Shown here in pieces: positions 33,774 to 42,038 of a DNA stretch of 44,823 bases (within the stretch, counting starts at the first letter, position 1; each line of letters starts with the position of its first letter). The position numbers were made by a program, and so were the translations under genes. The notes under the pieces were generated by a model. It saw nothing but the letters and a program-made list of their open reading frames with translations. It was not told where the DNA came from and did no database searches. Source of the DNA: an uncultured Chloroflexota bacterium (GTDB lineage Bacteria; Chloroflexota; Anaerolineae; UBA4142; SHND01); assembly GCA_937870825.1 (NCBI GenBank), contig CALMZO010000301.1, positions 1-44,823 of the forward strand, in the 5' to 3' direction.

Positions 33774-35165
33774 TCAAGCCCCCGCTTTGTTCTTGCCCAT
33801 CTTTTCCCGCCACACGCGCAACCGTTCCGCGATTTTCACTTCGTCACCCAACGCCCCCGGCTTGTAATAAATTTTATCGCGCACCGCATCGGGAAGATAT
33901 TGCTGCGCGACAAAATGATTTTCAAAATCGTGCGGATATTTGTAGCCCTTGCCGTGTCCCAATGCTTTGGAATCGCGCGACGAGTCTTTTAAATGATTCG
34001 GAATGTCGAGATTGCCCAAGCGTTCAATGTCCGACAACGCCGCGCCAATGCCCAGCGTCGAGTTGGATTTCGGCGCGGACGCGAGATAAATCGCGCATTG
34101 CGCCAAATTCAATTGCGCTTCGGGCAGACCAACGAATTGTAATGCCTGCATCGCGGCGACGGCGACGACGAGCGCGAGCGGCGCGGCATTCCCAATATCT
34201 TCGGACGCAAAAATCACCATCCGCCGCGCGATAAATTCCGGGTCTTCGCCCGCATACAACATTTTCGCCAAATAATACAACGCCGCGTCGGGGTCACTGC
34301 CGCGCATACTTTTGATAAACGCGCTGATGGTATCGTAATGTTCATCTGACGATTTGTCGTACCGCAAGATTCTTTTTTGAATAGATTCTTGCGCGACTTG
34401 TACATCGACGCGCGTGACGCCGTCTTTGTTCGGCAGCGTAGATTCCACTGCGAGTTCGAGCGCGTTCAAGGCGGTGCGCGCATCGCCGCCCGCCACCTCT
34501 GCGAGATGTTCCAGCGCGTCGTCGGTGATTTCGATACTGCGCGCGCCGTACCCGCGTTCCACATCACGCAGCGCGCGCCGCATCAACGCGAGCGTAGATT
34601 CTTTGGTAAGTGATTTGAATTGAAAAATGCGCGAACGTGAAAGCAACGCGCTGTTGACTTCAAAGTACGGATTCTCTGTCGTCGCGCCAATCAACGTAAT
34701 CGTTCCGCTTTCCACATGCGGGAGTAGCGCGTCTTGCTGCGCCTTGTTGAAACGATGAATTTCATCCACCAACAAAATCGTGCGTTGTCCGTACAAATTA
34801 AATCGTTCGCGCGCTTCTTCCACCACGCGACGAATATCCGCAACTCCCGCCAACACCGCGCTCAACGTTTCAAAATGTGAAGCTGTCCGATTCGCAATAA
34901 TCATCGCCAGCGTTGTTTTCCCCACCCCCGGCGGTCCCCACAAAACAACCGAAGAAAAAAGTTTGTCGCTTTCAATCGCGCGGCGCAACAATTTTCCCGC
35001 GCCCAAAATTTCTTCCTGTCCTTCAAATTCGTCCAACGCGCGCGGACGCATCCGCGCGGCGAGCGGCTGCGCGCGCGTACGCTCTTCTTCGCGCGATGCC
35101 TCAAACAGATCGCGCGCCGCTTGTTTTGCGACTGCCTTGCGTCCCGTCAACGCTTTGTTGCTCAT
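33774..35165 (-). CDS. rarA: replication-associated recombination protein A (MgsA/RarA AAA+ ATPase)
   Basis: 463 residues from the ATG at 35165. Walker [10 protein letters not shown] (77-85), Walker [10 protein letters not shown] (131-139), sensor 1 [21 protein letters not shown], and the C-terminal tetramerisation region [39 protein letters not shown]. It acts at stalled replication forks. The promoter TTGACC-17-TAGAAT (35207-35179) would start transcription only about 7 nt before the ATG, and no ribosome binding site is seen, so the mRNA may be nearly leaderless. Confidence 0.96.
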   Translation of the reverse strand: MSNKALTGRKAVAKQAARDLFEASREEERTRAQPLAARMRPRALDEFEGQEEILGAGKLLRRAIESDKLFSSVVLWGPPGVGKTTLAMIIANRTASHFETLSAVLAGVADIRRVVEEARERFNLYGQRTILLVDEIHRFNKAQQDALLPHVESGTITLIGATTENPYFEVNSALLSRSRIFQFKSLTKESTLALMRRALRDVERGYGARSIEITDDALEHLAEVAGGDARTALNALELAVESTLPNKDGVTRVDVQVAQESIQKRILRYDKSSDEHYDTISAFIKSMRGSDPDAALYYLAKMLYAGEDPEFIARRMVIFASEDIGNAAPLALVVAVAAMQALQFVGLPEAQLNLAQCAIYLASAPKSNSTLGIGAALSDIERLGNLDIPNHLKDSSRDSKALGHGKGYKYPHDFENHFVAQQYLPDAVRDKIYYKPGALGDEVKIAERLRVWREKMGKNKAGA

Positions 35166-35178
35166 AAATTGATGAACG

Positions 35179-35207
35179 ATTCTAACATACGCACAATGAC
35201 GGGTCAA
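35179..35207 (-). promoter_or_regulatory. sigma-70-like promoter of rarA
   Basis: On the - strand TTGACC (35207-35202), 17 nt, TAGAAT (35184-35179). The -35 overlaps the T-run of the preceding terminator. Confidence 0.65.
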
Positions 35208-35236
35208 AGAAAAAGCGGCGAGATTCCTCTCACCGC
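35206..35236 (-). terminator. intrinsic terminator after the UPF0145 gene
   Basis: On the - strand GCGGTGAG (35236-35229) pairs with CTCGCCGC (35222-35215) with one G-U pair, followed by TTTTTCTTT. Confidence 0.7.
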
Positions 35237-35289
35237 CATTTCATGTCTCGTTTCTCGTTTCTCGACGTTAGAGAACGTCTCCTACGCGC

Positions 35290-35616
35290 TTATTCGACCA
35301 CCACCGCCGTTCCACTCGCGCTGACCATCAACATTCCACCGCCACTGCCCACCGAAATCGTTTCATAATCCAAATCCACGCCCACAACCGCGTTGCCGCC
35401 GAGCCGACGCGCGTCCTCCATCATTTCGCGCATCGCAATTTCGCGCGCCTTGCGTAATTCGCCTTCATACGCGCCGCTGCGTCCGCCGACAATATCGGTA
35501 ATGCCCGCAAAAAAATCGCGAAAAATGTTTGCGCCCAAAATCGCTTCGCCCGTCACTACGCCTTTGTACTCACGGATGCGTCCGCCATCTACGGTTGGTG
35601 TTGTTGTAATAATCAT
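35290..35616 (-). CDS. YbjQ/UPF0145 family protein
   Basis: 108 residues, the family length. [85 protein letters not shown] holds all the conserved parts. The family forms pentameric rings and has been called heavy-metal-binding, but its role is unclear. GGAGG precedes the ATG. Confidence 0.93.
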   Translation of the reverse strand: MIITTTPTVDGGRIREYKGVVTGEAILGANIFRDFFAGITDIVGGRSGAYEGELRKAREIAMREMMEDARRLGGNAVVGVDLDYETISVGSGGGMLMVSASGTAVVVE

Positions 35617-35659
35617 TTTCGAACCTCCGACAGAATTCTACGGAGGCATTTTGAAAATG

Positions 35660-36250
35660 TTACGCCCGCGATGCGACAACCTCGCGCAGCAACGTGTAGG
35701 CAATTTGAAATGCCTCTTCTTCTTGCCGAATGCGCGAACTGTTCGGGTCGAGTCCTTCTTCCACCCACCAATCGGAAAACAACACCGCGGCGGCGCGCCA
35801 GTGCGCGGCGTCACGCACGCGTTCGGTTGGCACCCGAAACAGTTCGACATAGAGATTGGTGAATGCGTCAATGACCGATTCATTGTTCGGGTCGCCGAAA
35901 TGTTCGCGGTGCGCAATCCACCACGACAATTCCGCCTGCGTCACGCGTTCGAGGTCAAATGTTTCGAGATTAACGCGGCGAATGAAACGATACAGCGTCC
36001 TGATTTTATCTTGGACGACGCGAACGTCATGCTCTTGCGGCGCCCACGCAAATTCCGCGCTCGCGAGCAGATACGCGCCGTACATCGCCTGCACATAATT
36101 CAAACCCGCCGACTCTTGCACAAAGCGAATCGAAACGCGCGCCAAGTCGAACCAGCGCCGTTGATAATAGTACACGTAATTCAACGTTTCATAGCGCGCA
36201 AGTTTGTAGGGATTGAACAAGCGGATGCCGTTCAGACGGGTGCTTGACAT
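35660..36250 (-). CDS. conserved hypothetical protein, 196 aa, Tyr/Trp/Arg-rich
   Basis: I do not recognise the family. The protein is soluble, mostly helical, and rich in aromatic residues and Arg (KLARYETLNYVYYYQRRWFDLARVSIRFV, AELSWWIAHREHFGDPNN, WRAAAVLFSDWWVEEGLDPNS). There is no signal peptide, membrane helix or Cys cluster. The pattern of Trp, His and Glu could suit a ligand pocket, but this is speculation. TATAAT on the - strand at 36284-36279 is a likely -10 box about 22 nt upstream. Confidence 0.7.
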   Translation of the reverse strand: MSSTRLNGIRLFNPYKLARYETLNYVYYYQRRWFDLARVSIRFVQESAGLNYVQAMYGAYLLASAEFAWAPQEHDVRVVQDKIRTLYRFIRRVNLETFDLERVTQAELSWWIAHREHFGDPNNESVIDAFTNLYVELFRVPTERVRDAAHWRAAAVLFSDWWVEEGLDPNSSRIRQEEEAFQIAYTLLREVVASRA

Positions 36251-36278
36251 TCGACTTCCTCACTCAAGGTTTACACAC

Positions 36279-36325
36279 ATTATACTCGGAAAAATTCCAA
36301 TCACTGACCAAACCTTGAGGTTTGG
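36279..36325 (-). promoter_or_regulatory. -10 element and upstream perfect hairpin before the 196-aa gene
   Basis: TATAAT at 36284-36279 (- strand) without a clear -35. CCAAACCT-TG-AGGTTTGG at 36308-36325 is a perfect 8-bp stem with a 2-base apex and no T-run; it lies near the expected -35 and could be an operator or end the upstream transcript. Confidence 0.4.
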
Positions 36326-36385
36326 CGGAGGTCACCGCGCAAACTTCAAAGGTAAAGTCTATTACTCGTTTCAAAATATCTCTCT

Positions 36386-37216
36386 TTACTTGCCCTCGCG
36401 CTGCAAGGTGATGAAACTGCCGACGGTTGCGACGAGCGCCACCACAAACACGACGGCAAGCAGCAGAATCGGGTCCCCGGAAACAATTCCAATCACCGTC
36501 GCAACAAAGCTCGCGCCGTTAAACAGCAGCGCGTTGATGCTCGGCAAACGAATTTCCTTCCACGCGCGCGAGCGCAATTCAAACACGCCCATGACTGCGA
36601 ATCCCAACGTCGCCGCGCCGCCTTGTCGAAGGATAAATTCATCGGTGCCGTTAAAGCCAAACAGTTGGCTCACCTGTACGGGCGCAAAGGTGAACAACGT
36701 CCCTGTGCCAAACGCCGCGGCGGTTAGGAACACGAGCAAGTACACCACCCACTGCGCGATGTCCGCAGACGGGCGCGGCGCCGCGCGATGTTTGTTGAGC
36801 ATCCATGCCATGCTCGCGGTGATGAGGAGGGACGCGACGAGGATGAGATACACCACCGGTTTAGCGGTGCCGGTAAATACCGCGACCGCAATCGCAAACA
36901 ACGAACCGATGTTAAATACAAGCGTCGCAATCACCACGAGTCGAAGTGGCGTCCATTGCCCCTGTAAAATCCCGAGCAACAGCCCCGGCACATAGCCGAG
37001 CGTCACTGCGCCGGTGAGCCGATACAAGTATGTGTCGTTGCCCGCGTATCCCGTGATGCCCGCGAACTGCGCGGAAAAGAAAAGCGGAATCACGCCGAAC
37101 ACCAGTCCGCCCAGCATCGGGACGACCAACAAAATTTTTTCGAGCGATGTCAATTCATCGCTCGCGGTCATTGCGCCGCGCCCAGACGGATTCATCATGT
37201 TTGTTTTTGCGTTCAT
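36386..37216 (-). CDS. duplicated four-helix membrane protein (two copies of one module)
   Basis: 276 residues from the ATG at 37216, which shares its first base with the stop of the preceding gene (TGATG); an earlier start would overlap that gene. About eight membrane helices. The two halves are alike: FFSAQFAGITGYAGNDTYLYRLTGAVTLGYVPGLLLG with WTPLRLVVIATLVFNIGSLFA, and FTFAPVQVSQLFGFNGTDEFILRQGGAATLGFAVMG with WKEIRLPSINALLFNGASFVA. The same module is found singly in the next two paralogs of the cluster. Function unknown. Confidence 0.75.
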   Translation of the reverse strand: MNAKTNMMNPSGRGAMTASDELTSLEKILLVVPMLGGLVFGVIPLFFSAQFAGITGYAGNDTYLYRLTGAVTLGYVPGLLLGILQGQWTPLRLVVIATLVFNIGSLFAIAVAVFTGTAKPVVYLILVASLLITASMAWMLNKHRAAPRPSADIAQWVVYLLVFLTAAAFGTGTLFTFAPVQVSQLFGFNGTDEFILRQGGAATLGFAVMGVFELRSRAWKEIRLPSINALLFNGASFVATVIGIVSGDPILLLAVVFVVALVATVGSFITLQREGK

Positions 37217-37641
37217 CACATCACCTCGCCGCGTTGGGCATAATGCCAAACATAGTACCCATAGCCGAGCGTCATGACGACGGCGACGACGAGAATCAAA
37301 ATCAGCCCCGGCGTTGCAACACCTTGCAGCACCACGTAATAGAATGCGCCGACAGTCGTAAGCGCAAACGACGCGAGCGAAGCAATCACGGTGATTCGCA
37401 CTTCATTCCAATTCGCCGCGCGCAGGCAAAACACTCCACCGACTCCAAAACCAATCGTGATGGCGCCGGCTTGCTGCATGGCGGGAATCGCTTCCGCGCT
37501 CAGCCCCGTCAATGCGACGACGAGCGTAGGCAAGAACACGGCAGGAATGCCTGTGGCGAATGCGCCCAGTGTTCCGAGAATAATGAGATAGCGCAAGCCC
37601 ATCGGGTAGCTGTCGGCTTGCATGGTCATTGTCGTATTCAT
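37216..37641 (-). CDS. four-helix membrane protein, single module
   Basis: 141 residues, four membrane helices. FLPTLVVALTGLSAEAIPAMQQAGAITIGFGVGGVFCLRAANWNEVRITVIAS has the same pattern as each half of the downstream protein: a loop after helix 1, a polar (R/Q)Q-GA-TLG helix, then a W-x-x-(V/L)R turn. AGGAGG precedes the ATG. Cotranscribed with its neighbours. Function unknown. Confidence 0.75.
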   Translation of the reverse strand: MNTTMTMQADSYPMGLRYLIILGTLGAFATGIPAVFLPTLVVALTGLSAEAIPAMQQAGAITIGFGVGGVFCLRAANWNEVRITVIASLASFALTTVGAFYYVVLQGVATPGLILILVVAVVMTLGYGYYVWHYAQRGEVM

Positions 37642-37660
37642 TGTCGTCCTCCTGTAAAAA

Positions 37661-38383
37661 TTATTTCGCGCGCGCCATTGTCGGCGCGCTCTGTTTTCGC
37701 GCGGACGGTTCCGCGTGATTCAATAAATCCAAACCCGCGAGAATCCAAAATGCCGGTCCGCCGATTGCGCCCGCGATGCCTGCGGTGTAACGCGCAACTT
37801 CGGGGAAACCCGCAAGCGGCGCGAGAAAACCGACCAGCAAGTCCGTGAACGCAACGAACGAAACAATCGCGAGCAATTTATTCGCGTCGGTTTTCAACAG
37901 CATCAACCCCGTCAACAAAAACCAAACGGAAATGAATCCGCCCGCGACGCCGTTGAATGGATTCAACATCTGCGGCGCGTTGAATTGCAGCACTGCCATT
38001 TGTGGATTCACCGGGTACAGCGCGGCGAGATAGCGGAACATTTCCAGCTGCTGGAAACCAAACACCATCCAAAAGAATGCGCCGACAGTTCCAAGCAGGA
38101 GCGCAAAGAGCGACCAGGTTTCGCTCGTCTGCCGCAGTCGAAAATACATCGCGACGATCGGCAGCAGATTCAACACGGGATTCAACGCGTACAACAGATA
38201 ATACAATTGCAGCGCGCCCGAATCTTGCGCGAGCGAAGCGAGAAATGCTTCCGCGCCTGCAAAGGGAATCAAACGTTGCGCGGCGGGAACCATTGTGAAA
38301 TACACCAGCACGGCGAGCAGCGCGTCCACAGCAATCGCGATGCCCGAAATTCCGCCGAGCCGCATAAACGAACGGTCATTCAT
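37661..38383 (-). CDS. membrane protein, DUF4386-like
   Basis: 240 residues, about six or seven membrane helices. It begins MNDRSFMRLGGISGIAIAVDALLAVLVYF, and the conserved-looking middle part LQLYYLLYALNPVLNLLPIVAMYFRLRQTSETWSLFALLLGTVGAFFWMV reminds me of DUF4386-type proteins, but I am not certain. GGAG lies before the ATG. It is flanked by the four-helix paralogs and shares the operon with them. Confidence 0.6.
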   Translation of the reverse strand: MNDRSFMRLGGISGIAIAVDALLAVLVYFTMVPAAQRLIPFAGAEAFLASLAQDSGALQLYYLLYALNPVLNLLPIVAMYFRLRQTSETWSLFALLLGTVGAFFWMVFGFQQLEMFRYLAALYPVNPQMAVLQFNAPQMLNPFNGVAGGFISVWFLLTGLMLLKTDANKLLAIVSFVAFTDLLVGFLAPLAGFPEVARYTAGIAGAIGGPAFWILAGLDLLNHAEPSARKQSAPTMARAK

Positions 38384-38428
38384 GGAAAGAATCTCCTTTG
38401 AAAATGGATGACAAACTTGCCACTGCTC

Positions 38429-38824
38429 CTATGCCGCGCGTTTCGATTCTTGCATCCACACATACACGAGAACAGGAATGTACAGCACCGAGAGCAGGAG
38501 ATAGGGATACGCAATGATTTGCAGACCGCCGCCCGCGTTGATGAGTGTGACCACAACTGCGAGTGCGACAAAAATTCCTGCATTCAACAAATACGTGCGC
38601 GCGGAGAACCAACTGTCCTGTCGCAGCGCGAACAATGACGCCGCCGCGCCTGCCAGATAAAACGCGGCAATGTACTGGGTCGCCATTTGTGTCCAACCGC
38701 CGCCCGGTGCGAGAAGGGATGCCGCGAGCGCAGGCGCGAAAAATCCCGCCACTGCCATCACGATTTGCACAACCGCCGTGACGACAAGTGCGAGTTTGGT
38801 AAAGGGTAAGAGCGATGCTTTCAT
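38429..38824 (-). CDS. four-helix membrane protein, single module
   Basis: 131 residues from the ATG at 38824, preceded by AGGAGG; codons upstream to 38863 overlap the neighbouring gene. Four helices; FFAPALAASLLAPGGGWTQMATQYIAAFYLAGAAASLFALRQDSWFSARTYLLNAGIFVALAVVVTL follows the module pattern of the proteins at 37216 and 36386. Probably a third member of the paralog set. Confidence 0.7.
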   Translation of the reverse strand: MKASLLPFTKLALVVTAVVQIVMAVAGFFAPALAASLLAPGGGWTQMATQYIAAFYLAGAAASLFALRQDSWFSARTYLLNAGIFVALAVVVTLINAGGGLQIIAYPYLLLSVLYIPVLVYVWMQESKRAA

Positions 38825-38844
38825 TTTTTCCTCCTGATAATTTT

Positions 38845-40263
38845 TTACGCGTGGGAATGCCACAGCGCGGTGTGTTGATACTGCGTTTCGCTCAGTGCGT
38901 CCGAGCGATAAAACTCGTTGTAAAAATCCAAATCCAGATGATGCGCTTGAAAAGCAATCAAGGTACGAAATGGACCACTCGCCGCAGGAAAACGTCCGTA
39001 ATGCTTGTAAATGTACTCACAGTACGCAATCGTCGCTTCCACCGCTTGCGCGGAATAGTGCGGAATCTTGTTTTGCACTGCCGCGCCGTCGCGCCACGCG
39101 GTGGTTTTGCCGCCGTCGCGCAAACTTCCCGTACCGTCCGCGTACTTGAATTCGAGAAACGCGTACACGGCTTCGCGCATATTTTTATAGTACGGCGGAG
39201 CAAACGGTTTGATTAAAATTTCGCCGTCGCGTTCGAGACCGACAGCCGATGGCACATCGAAATCTTGACGGAGTGTGCGCGCAATGCTTTGCAAGAACCC
39301 AAGCCCCGCGAGGCGCGTCGCCGAAAGTGTTTCCATGCGAAAGCCCAATGCTTGCAGCCAACTGTAGGGATGCGCGACAAAATGCGGAAAGCCGCCAAGC
39401 CCCAACGCTTGCGTCATCAACTGCAAGTTCTGCGCGATGCCGCCCAATTCAACCGCGCACAATTCAAACAACCACGACTCGATGTAACTCACGGGTCCGA
39501 CGCGTCCGCCTTTCAACTCGTCGCGCAAGTGTCCGCCGCGCGATTGGCGAAACTTTCCGATGCCCGCAGGCAAACACGCGCGATGGTCATCCACCGGAAA
39601 ACCGCCAAAGTCTTCGCCGAGCATGTACAATAAACCGTTGATGTAGCCCGCGCTCAATTCCGCCACCGGCAAAAAATACGTCGTCCCCTTTTGATTCGCG
39701 TCCCATTTGTTGAATGCTTGCGTATATGGCACTTGACGCGGCACATCGACACGCGTGTTGGAAATTTGAATCCGCATTTTTTTGTACAGTTCGACGAGCC
39801 GAAATTCGCGCGCGGCTTGTACGAGTTCCGCGAGTTGCTTGCGTTCAAAATCTTGCGGACGTTTCAACAACCACACGCCGTCGTCGTTGATGACGAACAC
39901 CGCGTACGAATGCAGTCCATCCGCGCTCGCCGCCGTGCGTCCGACAAATTGCAGCATCTTGTTTCCGCCGCCCGATTCGGGTCCGTCCCCGTTTTGGAAC
40001 GGCAGTTCCGCGAGCGCGAATCCGTTGATGCCCGCCGCGGCAAACGCGAGCGCGGCTTCTTCCTCGATGGTCAATGGCTCCGGTTCGCGCGTGCTGGCAT
40101 ACGCAAGCGGTCCGCCTTTCAACTCTAGCCCTTTTGCAAAACGCCGCGAACGGCGATTGAGGAGCGCGTCAAGCAGTGGATACCGCGCCAAATGTTCAAA
40201 CCCGGTGGGCGCTACTTGCAATTCAATTTCGCGTTTCGTGTTCCGTGAAAGGGCGTCAAGCAT
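38845..40263 (-). CDS. conserved hypothetical protein, 472 aa, faint nitroreductase-like pattern
   Basis: I do not recognise the family with confidence. The protein is soluble, without signal or membrane segments. TIEEEAALAFAAAGINGFALAELPF (near 65-90) recalls the helix after the FMN-binding loop in nitroreductase-type proteins, and it lies next to a Ddn-family gene, but this alone does not prove the function. Other conserved-looking parts are VDDHRACLPAGIGKFRQSRGGHLRD and VGPVSYIESWLFELCAVELGGIAQN. Starts 3 bases after the Ddn gene, so it is cotranscribed. Confidence 0.65.
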   Translation of the reverse strand: MLDALSRNTKREIELQVAPTGFEHLARYPLLDALLNRRSRRFAKGLELKGGPLAYASTREPEPLTIEEEAALAFAAAGINGFALAELPFQNGDGPESGGGNKMLQFVGRTAASADGLHSYAVFVINDDGVWLLKRPQDFERKQLAELVQAAREFRLVELYKKMRIQISNTRVDVPRQVPYTQAFNKWDANQKGTTYFLPVAELSAGYINGLLYMLGEDFGGFPVDDHRACLPAGIGKFRQSRGGHLRDELKGGRVGPVSYIESWLFELCAVELGGIAQNLQLMTQALGLGGFPHFVAHPYSWLQALGFRMETLSATRLAGLGFLQSIARTLRQDFDVPSAVGLERDGEILIKPFAPPYYKNMREAVYAFLEFKYADGTGSLRDGGKTTAWRDGAAVQNKIPHYSAQAVEATIAYCEYIYKHYGRFPAASGPFRTLIAFQAHHLDLDFYNEFYRSDALSETQYQHTALWHSHA

Positions 40264-40266
40264 TCT

Positions 40267-40740
40267 TTATCGTTCCTTTGGAGTCAGCACCATGACCGGA
40301 ATCTCGCGTGTTGTGACGCGTTTTTCATACAACGCGTAACCGCCAAAATAGCCCACCGCTTTTTTCCATAACCGCGCGCGCTCCGAGTCTTTTGCCTCGC
40401 GCGCAAAATAATTTCCGCTGCGTCCCTTGGCGAGAATGACTGCGTGCGGATGCGCGCGCAGGTTCCAGTACCATGCGGGAAATTTTTCTCTGCCGCCATT
40501 CGAAGCAATCAACACGATATTTTTTTCGTCCACGATATAGAGCAAAGGAATTGTGCGCGGCTTGCCACTCTTCGCGCCCGTCGTGGTGAGCAGCAGCATG
40601 TCCCACCCCATCGCAAGAAACACGCGCCCCCCGGAGATTTTCAACAACGCGCCGTCGAGCCGAAACAACACGTTGACGATGAACCACGCGCCCGCGCGAG
40701 TTGACGCAGCCGCTTGAACAAACTTGTGCCAGAAACTCAT
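40267..40740 (-). CDS. Ddn-type deazaflavin (F420)-dependent nitroreductase family protein
   Basis: 157 residues, one split beta-barrel. LLLTTTGAKSGKPRTIPLLYI...VLIASNGGREKFPAWYWNLRAHPHAVI is the signature of the Ddn/DUF385 family, where the Thr/Gly/Lys-Ser loop binds the F420 phosphate. Members reduce nitro compounds or quinones with F420H2, although some bind other cofactors. No F420 synthesis gene is in the window. The gene starts 15 bases after a 30-codon membrane peptide gene. Confidence 0.85.
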   Translation of the reverse strand: MSFWHKFVQAAASTRAGAWFIVNVLFRLDGALLKISGGRVFLAMGWDMLLLTTTGAKSGKPRTIPLLYIVDEKNIVLIASNGGREKFPAWYWNLRAHPHAVILAKGRSGNYFAREAKDSERARLWKKAVGYFGGYALYEKRVTTREIPVMVLTPKER

Positions 40741-40755
40741 GCCAAAAAAAATTGG

Positions 40756-40848
40756 CTACGCGATGCCGCTCTGCAAAATCAAAATCACCAAGAGACTTGC
40801 AATCGCGAAAAGCGAAACCGTGATGGAAAGGAATTGACTCGTACTCAT
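40756..40848 (-). CDS. 30-aa single-helix membrane peptide
   Basis: Translation MSTSQFLSITVSLFAIASLLVILILQSGIA: a short polar head and one hydrophobic helix (about 6-26). The frame begins 1 base after the SRPBCC gene stop, and GGAGGAAATTGAA lies before its ATG, an excellent ribosome binding site. It is too short for standard gene finders. Position between two genes on the same strand implies cotranscription. Function unknown; such peptides often modulate a membrane partner. Confidence 0.5.
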   Translation of the reverse strand: MSTSQFLSITVSLFAIASLLVILILQSGIA

Positions 40849-40849
40849 T

Positions 40850-41296
40850 TCAATTTCCTCCGCGTTCCTCGAACATTTCTTTGATGCGTTCGGTCGCAAT
40901 ACGCGAATCCGAGTCCATTTGCAGGGCGAGCGCGTCCGCGATTTCTTGTGGGAATCCGCCGGCGTCGTAAATCAACTCGCGGTCAAATTCCATGCCGCCG
41001 CGTTTCTCGGCAAACGTGTAGGTAATTTGCAAATCGCCGAGCCGCGTGTTGGGCATAGAGAGAACGACGCGATTGTTTTGTTCCCACGCGGTGACCGTCC
41101 AATCGTTTTCGCCAATCGCTTGACCGATTCTGGCGCGCTCGCGAATCACGTCGCCGAGACGCATCGGCTTTTCAATTTGTCCGCCCACGCCGATGGTGGC
41201 GGGATGCCACAGCGTCCAGTACTTGGCGGTGGTGACAAAATCAAAAATAGCGCGCGGTTCGCCGCGAATGAAAATGGAATTCGTAACAGCAGCCAT
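40850..41296 (-). CDS. SRPBCC (polyketide cyclase/START-like) family protein
   Basis: 148 residues of the START-like fold: SIFIRGEPRAIFDFVTTAKYWTLWHPATIGV at the N-terminus, IGENDWTVTAWEQNNRVVLSM and LQITYTFAEKRGGMEFDRELIYD strands, and a long C-terminal helix. Such proteins bind small hydrophobic ligands. The ligand cannot be told. It is the gene before the 30-aa peptide and Ddn gene. Confidence 0.85.
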   Translation of the reverse strand: MAAVTNSIFIRGEPRAIFDFVTTAKYWTLWHPATIGVGGQIEKPMRLGDVIRERARIGQAIGENDWTVTAWEQNNRVVLSMPNTRLGDLQITYTFAEKRGGMEFDRELIYDAGGFPQEIADALALQMDSDSRIATERIKEMFEERGGN

Positions 41297-41358
41297 GTGA
41301 ATTTATCCCCGTGCCGTCGCGTGATGGATTTTGCAATGTGGATTATCGGTTGAAACCG

Positions 41359-42021
41359 CTATTCACTTCCAGACCAAGCACTGCTCACTTTTTGCTCATT
41401 TTGCCGCCGCTGCGAAAACGCGAGGCCCAATGCCCACGGAATTGCAATGAGCGGCGCGATGTAATTGAACGGAAGCACAAGCAACCGGTCGAACAGAAAC
41501 AGCACGCCGACCAAAATTCCAGCGTACGCGAGAATGGGCGACACGATACGCCCACGCAATAGAGCGAGGGAGAGTACGAGCGCGAACGCGCCGCTGACAA
41601 AAATTCCCGCTTCAAACAACGCGATGGTGACAGAACGAAGCAGAATCGTCGTCACGGCTTCGGGAGGATTTGTAGTGAAGGTGTCTTGCGCGACTTGCAA
41701 AATCCGCAGTCCGAGCATTCCGCTCGCTACGAACAATGTCGCCGCGCCGATAGCGGTGATGTTCGCCAAATGGGCGAGCGTTGGGGAACTTTGCACGCGC
41801 GATGCCATGCCGACGAAAAGCAAAACGAGACCGATGGCGTACCCGAATTTCAAAATATGTCCGATACGGAGAGTATTCGCCCCTGCCACAATCACCGCGT
41901 AATCGTTCGTGGGAAACCCCGCGCCGGGGTACAGCACCAGCTCATAAAACATAACCCCGATTAACGAAAGCGCGAGGACGACTCCGCCAATACTCGCACC
42001 GCGATTCCATTCGTTCATCAT
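41359..42021 (-). CDS. membrane protein, DUF4386-like
   Basis: 220 residues from the ATG at 42021, which has GGAGG at good spacing; the open frame continues upstream to 42174 but overlaps the DedA gene. About seven membrane helices. MNEWNRGASIGGVVLALSLIGVMFYELVLYPG and the helices NTLRIGHILKFGYAIGLVLLFVGMA recall DUF4386 members and the protein at 37661. Function unknown. Confidence 0.65.
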   Translation of the reverse strand: MMNEWNRGASIGGVVLALSLIGVMFYELVLYPGAGFPTNDYAVIVAGANTLRIGHILKFGYAIGLVLLFVGMASRVQSSPTLAHLANITAIGAATLFVASGMLGLRILQVAQDTFTTNPPEAVTTILLRSVTIALFEAGIFVSGAFALVLSLALLRGRIVSPILAYAGILVGVLFLFDRLLVLPFNYIAPLIAIPWALGLAFSQRRQNEQKVSSAWSGSE

Positions 42022-42038
42022 TTGCCTCCACGAATCAT

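Noticed and set aside
35393..36247. 284-codon + strand frame across the UPF0145 and 196-aa genes
   Set aside because: It spans two convincing - strand genes and the gap between them; no family pattern.
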